Assembly: GCA_034440575.1 (NCBI GenBank)
Contig: JAOTOL010001523.1
Location: 1-64,000 of the forward strand
Direction of reading: 5' to 3'
Length of the DNA: 64,000 nucleotides
From: Imbricaverruca yamaguchii
Lineage: Eukaryota > Arthropoda > Thecostraca > Neoverrucidae
The first letter of the stretch is position 1; each line of letters opens with the position of its first letter. Shown piece after piece: positions 1-10,310 of this stretch. The translations under genes were made by a program, and so were the position numbers. A model generated the notes under the pieces. The model made no database searches and was not told where the DNA came from. It was given only the letters and a program-made list of their open reading frames with translations.

Positions 1-155
1 TGACCGAGTCGTGGGGCAAACAACGTGTCCTGCCCGAGTCGTGGGGCAAACAGCGTGTCCTGCCCGAATCGTGAGACAAATAGCATGTCCTGACCGAGTC
101 GTGGGGAAAACAGCGTGTCCTGACCGAGTCGTGGAACAAACAGCGTGTCCTGCCT
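1..155. repeat. 30-bp tandem repeat, about 5 units
   Basis: Five head-to-tail units of 30 bp with the core tgaccgagtcgtggggcaaa start at base 1, so the array probably continues left of the window. Units differ by 1-5 substitutions and by tgac/tgcc at the start. No coding function is seen. Confidence 0.9.
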
Positions 156-202
156 CGCGTCCCACGTAGACGATTGACTTTCCTGCATCACACCTACGGT
201 TA

Positions 203-610
203 AGGACTGTTCACACCTAGCGTAATCTCGACGCACTGTTGGAATCGGCGCAAAGCTAGCGGACAGTTAGCATGGGGCCCAATGAGTCTGCCGATTCTGC
301 CATTGCGCCGGCCTTGCATTAGCTGTCTGCTGAGTGCTGCAAAACGCTGGCGTTTTCCGAGCGGACAAACTTGGGGTTTCTAAATTTTTCCCGCTCGGCA
401 CACCAGCGGCCTTGACGCAAGGTCGACAAACTGCTCGGGATAAACTGCGGTCGCCATATTTGCTGGTTTTCGGCGGAGTGGGACCACATCGGCTGCGTTT
501 TTTTCAGCTTGTAAGTTGCAACATGTCTCAACATGTGCGTCGGGATTATGCCTTGTCCGTCATTGCGCTAGCTTTTTAGCGTCGAGAGAACGCTAGGTGT
601 GAACAGTCCT
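203..610 (+). mobile_element. MITE copy 1, TTA target duplication (PIF/Harbinger-like)
   Basis: This 408-bp non-autonomous element has terminal inverted repeats that start aggactgttcacacctagc and end with its complement. It is flanked by TTA at 200-202 and 611-613. A TWA target duplication and short length fit PIF/Harbinger MITEs; a TTAA reading (piggyBac-like) is possible because the flank reads ggTTAAgg. The body has no transposase. A second copy lies at 1035-1444 in the opposite orientation. Confidence 0.75.
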
Positions 611-1034
611 TTAACCGACGGATGGAGAGACAGACGGACGGACGAACTAACAGATGGCGGAGAGGCAGACAAATTAGCAGACCGATGAACGCACCAGTTG
701 TCATGTCTCTTTAAATTTTGTAGGTTGGCATACACTAGTAACAATTTGATTACTCTTGGCGTCTCACAGTCACTTCGTGATAAATAGTGCAGTTATTTGA
801 CAGATCCGGGATACATTAGCTTTTCATTAGCTGGCTGGTGATTATGCATTGTTCGTCTAATGTTGAATCCTAGTCGAATGAATCGCAAACTTAGCATGTG
901 TTCCGTGATAATAGCCGAATGTAGGCCAAGCTTCAACTAGATTGAAAGGCTTTGAGTGAAGAGTTTACTCATGGACGGGCTTACGGTTAGGTAGTTTAGA
1001 GACGCATCAACTGCAAAGGTCATATGGCGTCTGA
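611..1034. other. Spacer between two MITE copies, nothing recognised
   Basis: The sequence is AT-moderate, has no long open frame and shows no repeat structure beyond short gacagacgga-like runs near 625-650. Confidence 0.4.
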
Positions 1035-1444
1035 AGGACTGTTCACACCTAGCGTAATCTCGACGCAAAAAGCCAGCGCAATGATGGACTAGGCGTAATC
1101 CCGACGCACATGCTGAGATATGTTGCAACTTACAAGCTGAAAAAACCGCAGCCGATGTGGCCCCAATCGGCCGAAGATCAACAAATATGGCGACCGCAGT
1201 TTATCCCGAGCAGTCTGTCGACCTTGCGTCAAGGCCGCTGGTACGCCGAGCGAAAAAAAAAGTTGAGAAAACCCAACTTTGTCCGCTCGGAAACCGCCAG
1301 CCTTTTGTAGGACTCAGCAGACAGCTGACGCAAGGCCGGCGCAATGGCATAATCGGCAGACTCATTGTGACCCATGCTAACTGTCCGCTAGCTTCGCGTC
1401 GATTCCGACAGTGCGTCAGGATGACGCTAGGTGTGAACAGTCCT
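1035..1444 (-). mobile_element. MITE copy 2, inverted relative to copy 1
   Basis: This is the same family as 203-610. Its left part (1035-1160) is the reverse complement of the right part of copy 1, including the phrase around ttgcaacttacaagctg. The terminal inverted repeats are preserved. Flanks are tga (1032-1034) and tta (1445-1447), so the target duplication has decayed or differs by one base. Confidence 0.75.
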
Positions 1445-1509
1445 TTAGTCGGCGTGCAGTATGGACGCAGTCCTCCACGGGAGCAACCATTACCCGATAC
1501 ATAGCGCGG

Positions 1510-1665
1510 CAGAGGCACATAGGGGCGGTGCAGAAGCTCAGGAGCGGGGCAGAGGCTCATAGGGGCGGTGTAGAAGCTCACAGAAGCGATGTAGAAGCTC
1601 ACAGGAGCGCTGTAGAAGCTCACAGGAGCGGTGTAGAAGCTAGGAGAAGATCACAGAAGCGGTGC
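1510..1665. repeat. Degenerate minisatellite, 24-27 bp units
   Basis: About six units resemble gtagaagctcacaggagcg with variable unit length. The open frames across them are repeat-driven and not supported as genes. Confidence 0.75.
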
Positions 1666-2348
1666 AGTACCTGGTATGTAAGATGGGCGCCAACAATGAA
1701 ATCAAGAGGTGCAGCATCTCTATGAATCTCCTAAGGACTTCTACATCCGATGCCCAGGAGCTCCAAACGCAGCATGATCGGGGCCATGAAGAGCATAAGA
1801 AGACATCCCACAACAAATAATGTCCATGGAAGGGAAAGGCGAGCTCTCGCACAAGTTTGTGTGGGAAGCAAAACAAAAGCAAAAAACGTCACTCCACTGC
1901 TACGTCACGAAACAGTCACCCATTAGTACGCCAGTCTGTATCTTGTCTCCAATCCTGGGCGGAACGAAAGGCAGCGAACGTGGCCATGGCCCGAGATACG
2001 CGCTGATGTTATGGATCGGATAATCGGCTCACAAACTGCAAAAACAAAGCCAAAGGAGTGGCCAACGGCAGCACTGAACTGAAGCACCGGACGCGTCGTG
2101 ATGATCAGGATGACGATGAACACAGACACCGATCCGCCGGAGATGAGCTCGCCGACCTCTGCTGGGCCGTTGTCCTCCGGGTAGAGACGCCGTTTATCAA
2201 AGTCAGCGCAGGCCACCGGCCAAACAAGGAAGCCGCTCCTGGGAGAGGTAAGCAGCCAAGGCGAGCGACAGCGGCGCCTCCTCAGAGAGGAGAGAACGGC
2301 CGTACCGCCTCCTCAGAGCGAGGAGGTGCCGCTGTGCCGCTGTGTGTC
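1666..2348. other. Intergenic, no gene supported
   Basis: Only short overlapping frames occur on both strands. The part from about 2265 grades into the 40-bp array through short cctcctcagag duplications. Nothing else is recognised. Confidence 0.4.
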
Positions 2349-4100
2349 GTAGTGTTGCCGGAGGTGAGCCCCGAGGCGTGTGCATCGTACAGTGCTGCTT
2401 GAGGTGGGCCACGATGGGTGTGCATCGCACAGAATTGCCGGAGGCGAGCCCAGAGGCGTGTGCATCGTATAGTGTTGCCGGAGGTGGGCCACGATGGGTG
2501 TGCATCGTATAGTGTTGCCGGAGGTGAGCCACGATGGGTGTGCATCGTATAGTGTTGCCGGAGGTGAGCCACGATGCGTGTGCATCGTATAGTGTTGCCG
2601 GAGGTGAGCCACGAGGGGTGTGCATCGCATAGTGCTGCGGGAGGTGGGCCACGAGGGGTGTGCATCGCACAGTGCTGCCGGAGGTGGGCCACGAGGGGTG
2701 TGCATCGTATAGTGTTGCCGGGGGTGGGCCACGAGGGGTGTGCATCGCACAGAATTGCCGGAGGCGAGCCCAGAGGCGTGTGCATCGTATAGTGTTGCCG
2801 GAGGTGGGCCACGAGGGGTGTGCATCGTAGTGCTGCCGGAGGCGGGCCACGAGGGGTGTGCATCGTATAGTGTTGCCGGAGGTGGGCCACGAGGGGTGTG
2901 CATCGCACAGTGTTGCCGGAGGTGGGCCACGAGGCGTGTGCATCGTATAGTGCTGCCGGAGGTGGGCCACGAGGGGTGTGCATCGTATAGTGCTGCCGGA
3001 GGTGAGCCACGAGGCGTGTGCATCGTATAGTGCTGCCGGAGGTGGGCCACGAGGGGTGTGCATCGTATAGTGCTGCCGGAGGTGGGCCACGAGGCGTGTG
3101 CATCTATAGTGCTGCCGGAGGTGGGCCACGAGGGTGTGCATCGCACAGTGTTGCCGGAGGTGGGCCACGAGGCGTGTGCATCGTATAGTGCTGCCGGAGG
3201 TGGGCCACGAGGGTGTGCATCGTATAGTGCTGCCGGAGGTGAGCCACGAGGCGTGTGCATCGTATAGTGCTGCCGGAGGTGGGCCCAGGGATGTGCATCG
3301 TATAGTGCTGCCAGAGGTGAGCCACGAGGCGTGTGCATCGTATAGTGCTGCCGGAGGTGGGCCACGAGGGGTGTGCATCGCACAGTGTTGCCGGAGGTGG
3401 GCCACGAGGCGTGTGCATCGTATAGTGCTGCCGGAGGTGGGCCACGAGGGGTGTGCATCGTATAGTGCTGCCGGAGGTGGGCCACGAGGGGTGTGCATCG
3501 TATAGTGCTGCCGGAGGTGGGCCACGAGGCGTGTGCATCGTATAGTGCTGCCGGAGGTGGGCCACGAGGGGTGTGCATCGTATAGTGCTGCCGGAGGTGG
3601 CCACGAGGCGTGTGCATCGTATAGTGCTGCCGGAGGTGGGCCCGAGGGGATGTGCATCGTATAGTGCTGCCGGAGGTGAGCCACGAGGCGTGTGCATCGT
3701 ATAGTGCTGCCGGAGGTGGGCCACGAGGGGTGTGCATCGCACAGTGTTGCCGGAGGTGGGCCACGAGGCGTGTGCATCGTATAGTGTTGCCGGAGGTGGG
3801 CCACGAGGGTGTGCATCGTATAGTGCTGCCGGAGGTGGGCCACGATGGGTGTGCATCGTATAGTGCTGCCGGAGGTGGGCCCGAGGCGTGTGCATCGTAT
3901 AGTGCTGCCGGAGGTGGGCCACGAGGGTGTGCATCGTATAGTGCTGCCGGAGGTGGGCCCAGGCGTGTGCATCGTATAGTGCTGCCGGAGGTGGGCCACG
4001 AGGGGTGTGCATCGTATAGTGCTGCCGGAGGTGGGCCACGAGGGGTGTGCATCGTATAGTGCTGCCGGAGGTGGGCCACGAGGCGTGTGCATCATAGTGA
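2349..4100. repeat. 40-bp minisatellite, about 44 units
   Basis: The unit core is tgccggaggtgggccacgag followed by a variable g(c/g)gtgtgcatcg(tatag/cacag) part. The period is 40 bp with many 1-5 bp deletions. Because 40 is not a multiple of 3 and the unit lacks stops in most frames, very long minus-strand frames (up to about 660 codons) and shorter plus-strand frames run through it, cycling among all three peptide versions. They have no unique domain and should not be annotated as proteins. Confidence 0.95.
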
Positions 4101-4119
4101 AGGCGGGCCGCTGGGAATG

Positions 4120-4210
4120 TGACATCAAGTCGCCGGGGGGCCGCGAAGCGCGCTGCGACAAGTTTGTGGAGGGCCGCGAAGCGCGCCGGGACAAGCTTGC
4201 GGGGGCCGCG
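4120..4210. repeat. Short GC-rich duplication, about 37 bp x 2
   Basis: Two units around gggccgcgaagcgcgc and gacaagyttg lie between the 40-bp and 31-bp arrays. Confidence 0.6.
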
Positions 4211-4331
4211 CGGCATGTGAGGACACGTTTCCCATGTCTACAGCCGATGACACGATGCGTGTCGCCGCGGGGAGCGGGCAGTACAGCAAGCAGTGCTGCT
4301 GTAGCCGCAGCGACTCAAAGTCGGGTGTGCC

Positions 4332-4976
4332 CGTATATGGCACACGGCCGGCTGTGATGCTGATGTGACGGCACATGGCCGGCTGTGATGCTGATGTGAC
4401 GGCACATGGCCGGCTGTGATGCTGATGTGACGGCACATGGCCGGCTGTGATGCTGATGTGACGGCACATGGCCGGCTGTGATGCTGATGTGACGGCACAT
4501 GGCCGGCTGTGATGCTGATGTGACGGCACATGGCCGGCTGTGATGCTGATGTGACGGCACATGGCCGGCTGTGATGCTGATGTGACGGCACACGGCCGGC
4601 TGTGATGCTGATGTGACGGCACACGGCCGGCTGTTGTGATGCTGATGTGACGGCACATGGTCGGCTGTGATGCTGATGTGACGGCACATGACCGGCGTGA
4701 TGCTGATGACGGCCATGGCCGGCCGTGATGCTGATGTGACGGCACAGCCGGCTGTGATTTGATGTGACGGCACATGGCCGGCTGTGATGCTGATGTGACG
4801 GCACATGGCCGGCTGTGATGCTGATGTGACGGCACATGGCCGGCTGTGATGCTGATGTGACGGCACATGGCCGGCTGTGATGCTGATGTGACGGCACATA
4901 GCCGGCTGTGATGCTGATGTGACGGCACATGGCCGGCTGTGATGCTGATGTGACGGCACATGGCCGGCTGTGGCAC
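4332..4976. repeat. 31-bp minisatellite, about 21 units
   Basis: The unit is ggcacatggccggctgtgat plus gctgatgtgac and is nearly invariant. A degenerate block at 4630-4760 contains deletions and substitutions. Long minus-strand frames of 200-330 codons are artefacts of the stop-free unit. Confidence 0.95.
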
Positions 4977-6080
4977 AGTGAACCCGTATACAGCTGCACG
5001 TAATGCTGTTTTCGAGGGCGATCTGTGTACAATAGCAGGCGCGCCACTCCTACAAGCTAACCAGCGACTATCGAACGGAGCCATAATACATCCGCCGCTC
5101 TTCATTGAAGCATACAAATGGGCAGGATCCCATAATGATGAATGTCACATTTAGCATGCGATGAGATGCATAAGAAATAGGTCTCGAACATACCACAGAT
5201 TAATAATGTACGGTACATTGCTATGTCCCTCACTCCGCCTCGGCCAATTTTCTTTGTCCATAATGACGACATGGTCGCGCATGCAAACTGACAAGACTAC
5301 ATGAGCTACGTTTATCAAAGTATTATGGAAAACTCAACTTTGTTTGCAGTGTCCCTCCAATTTCACATAACTCGATTGGCCTGTCATTTTATTTGTTTAA
5401 CGTACGTATGCATTAAATATATGATGAATTGGGTATCAAACGGTACCAATTCCACACAAATAGAATCAGAAATATGTGGATAGTGCACTTCCAAAAATAT
5501 CATAACTACCCCATTTTTGTTGTTTATTGTTTCTTGGGTGGTTTACGACGCACTTTATGCACGCCCACTTTTGGTTTCCAGCGTCCGTCACTGGCAGAAT
5601 ATTTTAAAAAAAATTTTAAAAACAATTTTAGACATGTTAATTCGGTCATGATAAGTCTCACGCCGTCTAGCACAAACCAATCGGCCCAGTGACTGCCAAG
5701 ATATTAATTTGGAAATTGCCCCCTCGGTCTAACAGCTAATATTCATCCATTTCAGAATACAGTGAAGATAGATCGAAACGTTATTTCACACAAACGCATG
5801 CGTCTGGAAAAGATTATCGGTGGGAGCATGAAGCAGATTCCAGATGCCAGGTAATACCATAGCACATGGGTGACGACTGCGTGCGGGTTTGGGTGAGAGA
5901 TCTGGGTGAGAGATCCGAAACGAATTTCGGATGCGCACCGGTGCTTGTGTCTCAAACCAAAATACCCACCCATATACATTCACAAACAGGCCACAAGTGC
6001 AGCTCGTAGTCGCAGCGCACATCATGCAAGATGAGATGAGTCAAGGAAGACGGATGACGACGTACCTTAAATATTATCTA
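4977..6080. other. AT-rich intergenic DNA
   Basis: Only short frames without recognisable domains are present. No promoter, RNA gene or repeat family is recognised. Confidence 0.4.
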
Positions 6081-6089
6081 TACTATATG

Positions 6090-6178
6090 TGCGTGTGTGC
6101 GGGTGGTGTGCGTGTGTGTGTGTGTTTTTTTTTGTTTGTTTTTTTTTGTGTGTGCGTGTGCGTGTGTGTGTGTGCGTG
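6090..6178. repeat. GT/T-rich simple repeat
   Basis: This is low-complexity (gt)n mixed with oligo-T runs. Confidence 0.9.
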
Positions 6179-6494
6179 TTTACTTAAAATAATCCCAACC
6201 ATTGGTATGGATTAGTTAATCTTTACAACGGGATGTCACTTTATATGCTTCTGACGGGGAAACATCCCCCTAAATTTTGCCTTTGCCACCACCCCAATCA
6301 AATCAACTTTTAAAATGAGACCCTATGGAGTGAGCCCTCTAATCCATTTGGATCAACCCATTGCATTCAGGTATTTTGCCTTCCCCTCCCTTCCAAATAT
6401 TTTAAAGAAATTAACACCCGTAGCTGCACGAGCTATCGTAGGTTGGCGAAATGAAGCACTCATCCCACGTTGACACATCCACTGGGCTTTAGGC

Positions 6495-6603
6495 AATCGT
6501 CAAATCGGCAAATTGGCAAATCGGCAAGTAGCAAGTCGGTAATCGGCAGGTCGGCAAGTCGGTAATTTCGGCAATTCGATAATTTCGGCACATTTTGGCA
6601 CAT
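6495..6603. repeat. Degenerate 8-10 bp repeat (aatcggcaa type)
   Basis: Phrases such as aaatcggcaa, caagtcggtaa and aatttcggc recur about ten times immediately upstream of a perfect hairpin. Confidence 0.7.
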
Positions 6604-6644
6604 GTTTCCTCCTCGACTGCAGTCGTTGCAGTCGAGGAGGAAAC
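6604..6644. repeat. Perfect hairpin, 18-bp arms, 5-nt loop
   Basis: The left arm 6604-6621 begins gtttcctcctcgactgca. The right arm 6627-6644 is its exact reverse complement, separated by gtcgt. No adjacent gene gives it an obvious role. Confidence 0.9.
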
Positions 6645-7699
6645 GCTCCACCACAGCCACCCTGTCTGCCGGGCTCGGATGTGGTACGCACCTGTAGCAG
6701 GCGACGCGGCCCCCTTTTCGCCACAGCCCGACACCAACTCCCGTGCAACGCCCGCCTCCCAACGCGCCTGCAACCCGGCGCATGCGCACTAACGGTGCCG
6801 ACCGCACCGGCGGAAATTATACCCGCATCAAGCCACCTTCATCGTATGCTAATAGATGCTCTCGGCACGGTCAAGGACTAGCAGCACACCAGTGGACGCT
6901 GCACGGTCATGGTGCAGGGGAATCCCCGCCGCTCCCCGATCGCTTCGCCTCGACGGAGGTCTTCCACAGGCGGTGCGCACCCATGGGGAATTATTCCCTG
7001 GTCTATGGGGAGATTGGAGAAAATGAGCGCTTTGATGGCTCAAGAATGAGTGTCACCCTCCCCTCCCCCCACCCGGTCCGTTACAATACTCTGGAGAGGA
7101 CGCGGTTTCGCTTATATCGGTTGAAGTTTCGTCTTTTCGTGAGCTTGACATCTTTCACATTTCATTTGAACCGCATTTTTAAAACAAAAATGCAAGCAAG
7201 TTCCAAGAGGAATGTCCTCTACGCATACATGCATGAGGGAGGCTTCTTTCTTTTTGGGGTGGTGTTCAAGGCTTTCACAGCACAATGAAATGTTTCGAAC
7301 GGACTTGCCGATGAATTTATACTTACGTGCATATATATATATGTATATGTATAACATGGAATGGATGCTGTTTATGAACACCATGGAATAATAGATGAAT
7401 ACTTCACATGCTATTCAATTTGGTGAATTTACTGTGACGGTTCAACGGTTCTAAGGTTCGTCACCCGCCTAATTTTGAAGGGATGTGCAGAGTTTTAGGA
7501 GCAAAACCCGATGTTTATTTTTATTTTTGCTTCGAAAGATAAGATATCGAACTTAATTTCTGTACTTGTATTTCAAATCGCATTGTGTCTGTCTCGAAGG
7601 TTAAAATAGGTCACGTGAACTTAGGTTACGATATCATGATTTAAAACATCCCGTAAGCGAAAACTTCGAAGTAGCCCAAAAGATGCAGCGTATTCACCG

Positions 7700-7705
<6 letters not shown>
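6645..7705. other. Intergenic, no gene supported
   Basis: A plus-strand frame of about 180 codons at 6743-7288 has no recognisable domain and overlaps other frames of similar length. Treat it as unsupported. Confidence 0.35.

Positions 7706-7752
<47 letters not shown>
7705..7752. repeat. (TA)n microsatellite
   Basis: An almost pure TA run abuts the 3' remnant of the minus-strand LINE. Confidence 0.95.
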
Positions 7753-7753
<1 letters not shown>

Positions 7754-7777
7754 TTTTGCACAATTCATATTGCTTTT

Positions 7778-8589
7778 TTACTGAGTTAAAGATATCAATT
7801 TACTGTCTAGGTATACGCCCAGGTCTCGCATCACAACCACATGCTGCAGCGCTATATCGTGCACCATGTACTCGAAACACGAACGAGCATGACAGAAGGT
7901 AGGATAGCATGCAGTCCTCGCACCACCTGCGGATGGAATCAGCATCTCCCTGCAGGAGGGTTGCATCATCCACAGACGGTACCCTGCATTGCATATCACT
8001 CGCTGCCGGCCACCAGTCAGGATTAAGCGAATAAGAGAGATAATTTTGCCTGAAGAATGCTTTGCATTTTCAAGCCCGTATAGCAGCAGTTTATGGTTGA
8101 CACTGCGCAGAGCCGAAGAGTAGTCTGCGTAGATTGCATCTGTCTCGCCGACGGCAGCGATCGAATCCCAGGCATGCCTCAGGAAAACTACCAGCTTTGA
8201 AGCACATGCCCTCTTAGGAATGAACCATTGCTGAGTGTTAGCGCCAGCCCACTTGTAAAATGTGAACACTTGAAGCATAGTAAATGGCCTTTATCTACAG
8301 CCTTGCCACACAAACAGATAAATGAAACGGCTCGTTAGTTCGCTGGGACTTTTCGGTTGCTTTTCTTACATATCAGTGCGATGTTTGCCATTTTCTACAG
8401 GATCGGAAAAATGCTCTGCCTGATTGAAAGACTGCAAATTGTGTACAGTGGAACGGATAATTGGTCAGCACGCCCCTGGAGGACTGGAGCGCTAGCATTG
8501 CCTGCTCCACATGCTTTGTGTGGGTCAGGTCCAATGAGAATCTTGTCAAATTGTTCCAGTGAGGGCCGAAAGTCTGTAAGATAGGGCAA
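7778..8589 (-). pseudogene. Reverse transcriptase fragment of the LINE
   Basis: Minus-strand translation gives the N-terminal RT block (HKACGAGNASAPVL, ADQLSVPL), then ANIALICKKSNRKVPAN with an interrupting stop. A 166-codon frame follows with WFIPKRACASKLVVFL, TDAIYADYSSALRSVNHKLL and, near its end, RDLGVYLDSKL. The palm segment between TGGRQRVICN and the DATLLQ-like block is contracted, removing YxDD. The protein would have copied element RNA at the nick; this copy cannot be active. Confidence 0.85.
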
Positions 8590-9512
8590 GCTGTATTCTT
8601 ATAGTAATGGGAACTGGGCTACATCGTGTGCTGTCAACGTGGGTTAAACGTCCCTGTTCAGCAGGCATGGGCTGGCGCTGACTACTAATCTGCAAGTTAC
8701 CGTTTTGGGTTGGACATCCGTTTTGGGTAGCCACATAACGACAGCGATTGACGGGTCGTCCTGTACGAGTTACCCGCGATGTGCGAGACTGTCGTAATTA
8801 GTTGAGTGGAGCATGAATCAGATGTATCGCAAAATAGTAAATATTTACCCTTCCGTGGATAAACCCTGATTTGGTAGTTACCCCTCACCATGACCCTGAG
8901 TATGTGTATATCAACCCAAAATAGGATAGTTTTTTTTCTTCTCAAATTACTCTCCATCATTAAATGCCGTGAAAGAGTTGCCCATGAGCCTTGGGTAGCC
9001 TTGTTTTCAGCGGGGTAATTTTGTTTTCAGTGTTGGCGCGTCCAACGTCATCGCTGATTAACGTGCTTCCGCCGAGCAGAGGCGGAACGAAGCCACTTCT
9101 CGTAAAACATTGAGAACATGACCGGTGTCGCTTCGGGTTCGTCTGAAAATCCTTCACTAGTTCCCTCAGATAACTATAGTAGCTGCGACCGATCAGACGT
9201 TTAAAGAAGTCGCGCTTCTTCCCAAAATCATGACGAATTACACTACTTTTTCATCCGACGACGTGCACATTTTGTTCGCCCCCGGTGCGTGCCTGGCCCC
9301 ACCGTCGAATCAGGGCCGGAGCCTGCTGCGAGGAGTCACTACCGGCACATGACCACGAATAGCAGCTTCGACTAGCGAGTAAAACATTTCCACAATATTG
9401 TCAACATTTAAGCCATCCAGCGCCTTCCACGGCAAAGGTTCCAGGCAGCTTTGCAGTGAGCAAAATCTGCTCTCTTGTAGTCATATACAGTTGATCTGAA
9501 CACAGCTGGAAG

Positions 9513-10298
9513 TCATAGTATAGGCAGAAGGAACTTAGCCTGGATCTCATCGTGGTCCAAGTTTATGATGTTCTTCCGGACGAACGCATCTGCTGCGATA
9601 CCGATAGCAAGCACAAAGTCTAAGATGTTGTCGGCTCTCGTAGCGTGAGTGGCGTGTTGGCGCAGGCTGTGGAAATCCCACGCTTTCAGGAAGCAGCTGG
9701 CCCTGATCGTTGGTTTCAGCTGAATCGAGTTGGCCCAGCTGGACGCAGACGGTACCCAGCGAAGGATAGGAATGTGGAAGTCGCCCAGGACTATCAGTCG
9801 GCGTCCGGGCTTAAATTCGCCCAACTGCCGAAATATTCGTGTAGTAGCTTTAACGTCGTCTGATGGCCTGTAGCGCACAGCCACCGTCACTGCTGGACTG
9901 CCGAGGTCCACCAGCCGCAGCTCAGCGTCCGGCACCGCCGGCAGACGCCGGGTCGGTGGCAGGGCGGCACGAGCTGCACACGTCATACCGCCACCAACAC
10001 GCCCATCTGGTCTGTCCCTTCGAAACCACACGTGCCGGGGCGAGAAGACCTGCAGCTCAGAACGCGGCACCGACTTGTCCAGTCGCGCCTCAGTGTACGC
10101 CATGACGTACCGGTCGTACTCCGCCGCGGCCGCCCGAAGCTGTCCCAGCTTTCCCCGGGTGCTACGACAATTCCGCAAGACCGCAGTCATCCCTGACCCC
10201 CAACCACTCCGGAGGCGGCCCCACCGGTCGAGACCGACAGGTGGCGTCATCCAGTAGAGGTCCGGACAAAGTTTCAGCCCGACGTCTCCTGAGGTCAT
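9513..10298 (-). pseudogene. LINE apurinic-type endonuclease domain
   Basis: The 261-codon frame resembles the exonuclease-endonuclease-phosphatase domain that nicks target DNA. It has NCRSTRGKLGQLR near residue 40, a TEARLD motif, FRRDRPDGRVGGG, VRYRPSDD, and VLGDFH where the family normally has GDFN, with an LDHD end matching the usual SDH. The altered GDFN asparagine (H) and downstream frame breaks indicate inactivation. Confidence 0.85.
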
Positions 10299-10310
10299 GA
10301 GGTGGGTCCA

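Larger units (their letters stand above)
7753..10310 (-). mobile_element. Decayed LINE with endonuclease and reverse transcriptase
   Basis: On the minus strand the parts occur in the order of an APE-type non-LTR element. The endonuclease is at 10298-9513. A linker (9500-8960) keeps phrases such as NPKRHRS and a G-x-x-P-P-L motif. Reverse transcriptase pieces lie at 8589-8281 (HKACGAGN, then ANIALICKK) and 8278-7778. Frameshifts and stops separate the pieces, and about 300 bp near 8640-8960 have no recognisable homology. The catalytic YxDD core is missing and the element ends at the TA microsatellite. The pattern fits the CR1/Jockey group, but the clade is not certain. Confidence 0.85.

Noticed and set aside
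2203..4194. 663-codon minus-strand open frame
   Set aside because: It is a translation of the 40-bp minisatellite that cycles through all three frame versions, with no unique domain.
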